This document shows, in pieces, positions 5,044-5,966 of a DNA stretch of 5,966 nt. Both the position numbers and the translations under genes were made by a program. The notes under the pieces were generated by a model that worked only from the letters and a program-made list of their open reading frames with translations, was not told the origin of the DNA and did no database searches. Location of the stretch: contig CABUWG010000077.1 of assembly GCA_902495305.1 (NCBI GenBank), forward strand, positions 1 through 5,966, written 5' to 3'. Source of the DNA: an uncultured Pseudomonadota bacterium. Its GTDB lineage: Bacteria > Pseudomonadota > Alphaproteobacteria > RF32 > CAG-239. Positions within the stretch are counted from its first letter, which is position 1. Every line of letters starts with the position of its first letter.

Positions 5044-5966
5044 ATGCAGGAAATCAGCTCAAAAAAATTAACGGAAATTGTCGGGTCTTCATCACAGGTT
5101 GTTGATTGTACAGTCAAAAAGGTGGTGACGGACAGCCGGCTCGTTCAGCCCGGCGATTTGTTTATTGCCATCAGCGGCGAGAAGTTTGACGCGCATCAGT
5201 TTGTGCCGGAGGTTTTGCGGCAGGGGGCGGCGCTGGTTGTGGTCGATCATCTGGTTGACGGGGCTGATCCGGCAAGGCAGATTGTGGTCAGTAATACGAC
5301 AAAGGCTTTCGGGCTTATCGGCGCTTATAACCGCTCTTTGTTTAAAGGAACCGTTATCGGCCTGACCGGAAGTTCCGGCAAGACGACCACCAAAGAAGAA
5401 ATTAAATTTTTGTTGGAAAAGTTCGGAAAGGTTTATGCCACTTCAGGGAATTTCAACAATTTTATCGGCGTACCAAAAACCTTATGCGATTTGGACATGA
5501 GTGCCGATTTTGCCGTGATAGAAATGGGAATGAGCGCCAAAGGCGAAATTGCCGAGCTGGTCTCTTATGTTCAGCCGGATATGGCCGTTATTACCAACGT
5601 TTATCCGATGCATATTGAGTTTTTTGAGAATTTTGAAGGCATTGCCGAGGCGAAGGCCGAGATATTCCGCGGTTTGAAAAAAGGCGGGTATGCGCTCGTT
5701 AATGCCGATACGAATTTTGCCGGCCTTTTATGCAAACGGGCAGAAGAGCAAGGGGCGGAAGTCGTTACTTTCGGCAAGGCGAATTTGGCAGATTTTCAGT
5801 TTGAAACAGCGCAGGAAGGCGAGCATTATACCTATAACGCCTTGTGTGCCTTAAAGGTGCTGCAGCTTTTGGGACTTGATGTTGAAAAGGCGCAGGGGTT
5901 TGTGAAAGATTTTGGCGCGTTGGACGGGCGCGGCCGTGAGTGGAAACTTCATTTTGCCGGCGGCGC
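5044..5966 (+). CDS. murF: UDP-N-acetylmuramoyl-tripeptide--D-alanyl-D-alanine ligase (partial, runs off right edge)
   Basis: MurF uses ATP to add D-Ala-D-Ala to UDP-MurNAc-tripeptide, the last cytoplasmic step of the peptidoglycan precursor. The window holds 307 codons of an expected 450 or so. The N-terminal substrate domain shows T-D-S-R (29-32) and P-G-D-L-F-I-A. The P-loop is G109-S-S-G-K113-T-T-T. E160-M-G-M-S and T-N-V-x-P-x-H190 line the active site. K204 in A-K-A-E-I-F is the lysine that is carbamylated in the Mur ligases. The N-I/V-x-N-A-L-type helix (about 261-275) and G-R-G (295-297) begin the later domains. The stretch before that helix seems about 25-35 residues shorter than in known MurFs. 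AAGGAA at 5031-5036, seven bases before ATG, sets the start. The usual upstream neighbour murE is absent here. MurE or MurC are unlikely alternatives given the motif wording. Confidence 0.92.
   Translation, partial: MQEISSKKLTEIVGSSSQVVDCTVKKVVTDSRLVQPGDLFIAISGEKFDAHQFVPEVLRQGAALVVVDHLVDGADPARQIVVSNTTKAFGLIGAYNRSLFKGTVIGLTGSSGKTTTKEEIKFLLEKFGKVYATSGNFNNFIGVPKTLCDLDMSADFAVIEMGMSAKGEIAELVSYVQPDMAVITNVYPMHIEFFENFEGIAEAKAEIFRGLKKGGYALVNADTNFAGLLCKRAEEQGAEVVTFGKANLADFQFETAQEGEHYTYNALCALKVLQLLGLDVEKAQGFVKDFGALDGRGREWKLHFAGG

Noticed and set aside
1..5966. CRISPR array, insertion sequence, prophage or toxin-antitoxin pair.
   Set aside because: There are no regular direct repeats with spacers, no transposase or integrase motifs, no terminal inverted repeats, and no paired small genes of that kind.

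Overview
The window looks like ordinary chromosome of a Gram-negative bacterium, most likely an alphaproteobacterium. The reasons are the tight rpiB-glyA pair, a GlyA with alphaproteobacterial-style motifs (DAGGHLTHG, AGGSAYPR) and a MurF whose C-terminal part reads in the alphaproteobacterial style. Base composition is moderate and intergenic DNA is AT-rich. This would suit a host-associated or uncultured lineage, but the species cannot be fixed from the sequence alone. No phage, transposase, CRISPR or plasmid signature is visible.

Layout. At the left edge, the minus strand carries the first 35 codons of an exported protein: a textbook signal peptide behind a strong Shine-Dalgarno, with a good promoter about 120 bases upstream of the start codon. 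From about 256 to 599 there is no convincing gene. This stretch is a striking polypurine tract, about 83% A+G on the plus strand over 301-540 by hand count. A small single-pass membrane protein of 75 residues follows at 600-827 on the plus strand. It converges on a minus-strand tRNA-Cys/tRNA-Asn pair, with one symmetric hairpin between them that can terminate both transcripts. The AT-rich gap 1097-1352 holds two divergent promoters, one for the tRNAs and one for rpiB.

The plus strand then carries rpiB (ribose-5-phosphate isomerase B) and glyA (serine hydroxymethyltransferase), 2 bases apart and closed by a clear terminator. Next comes a 592-residue ankyrin-repeat protein with its own promoter, and then the first 307 codons of murF (peptidoglycan precursor ligase), which runs off the right edge.

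How the genes fit together. rpiB and glyA are central metabolism (pentose phosphate and one-carbon units), apparently one transcript. murF is cell-wall synthesis and has a promoter-like element of its own. The ankyrin gene sits between these two housekeeping blocks and is the most unusual gene. It is an internal tandem duplication of a module of about 300 residues, each copy beginning with the same non-ankyrin helical cap. Other points worth a second look are the polypurine tract, a MurF central domain that seems about 25-35 residues short, and three promoters that share an extended -10 of the form TGG-TATA.
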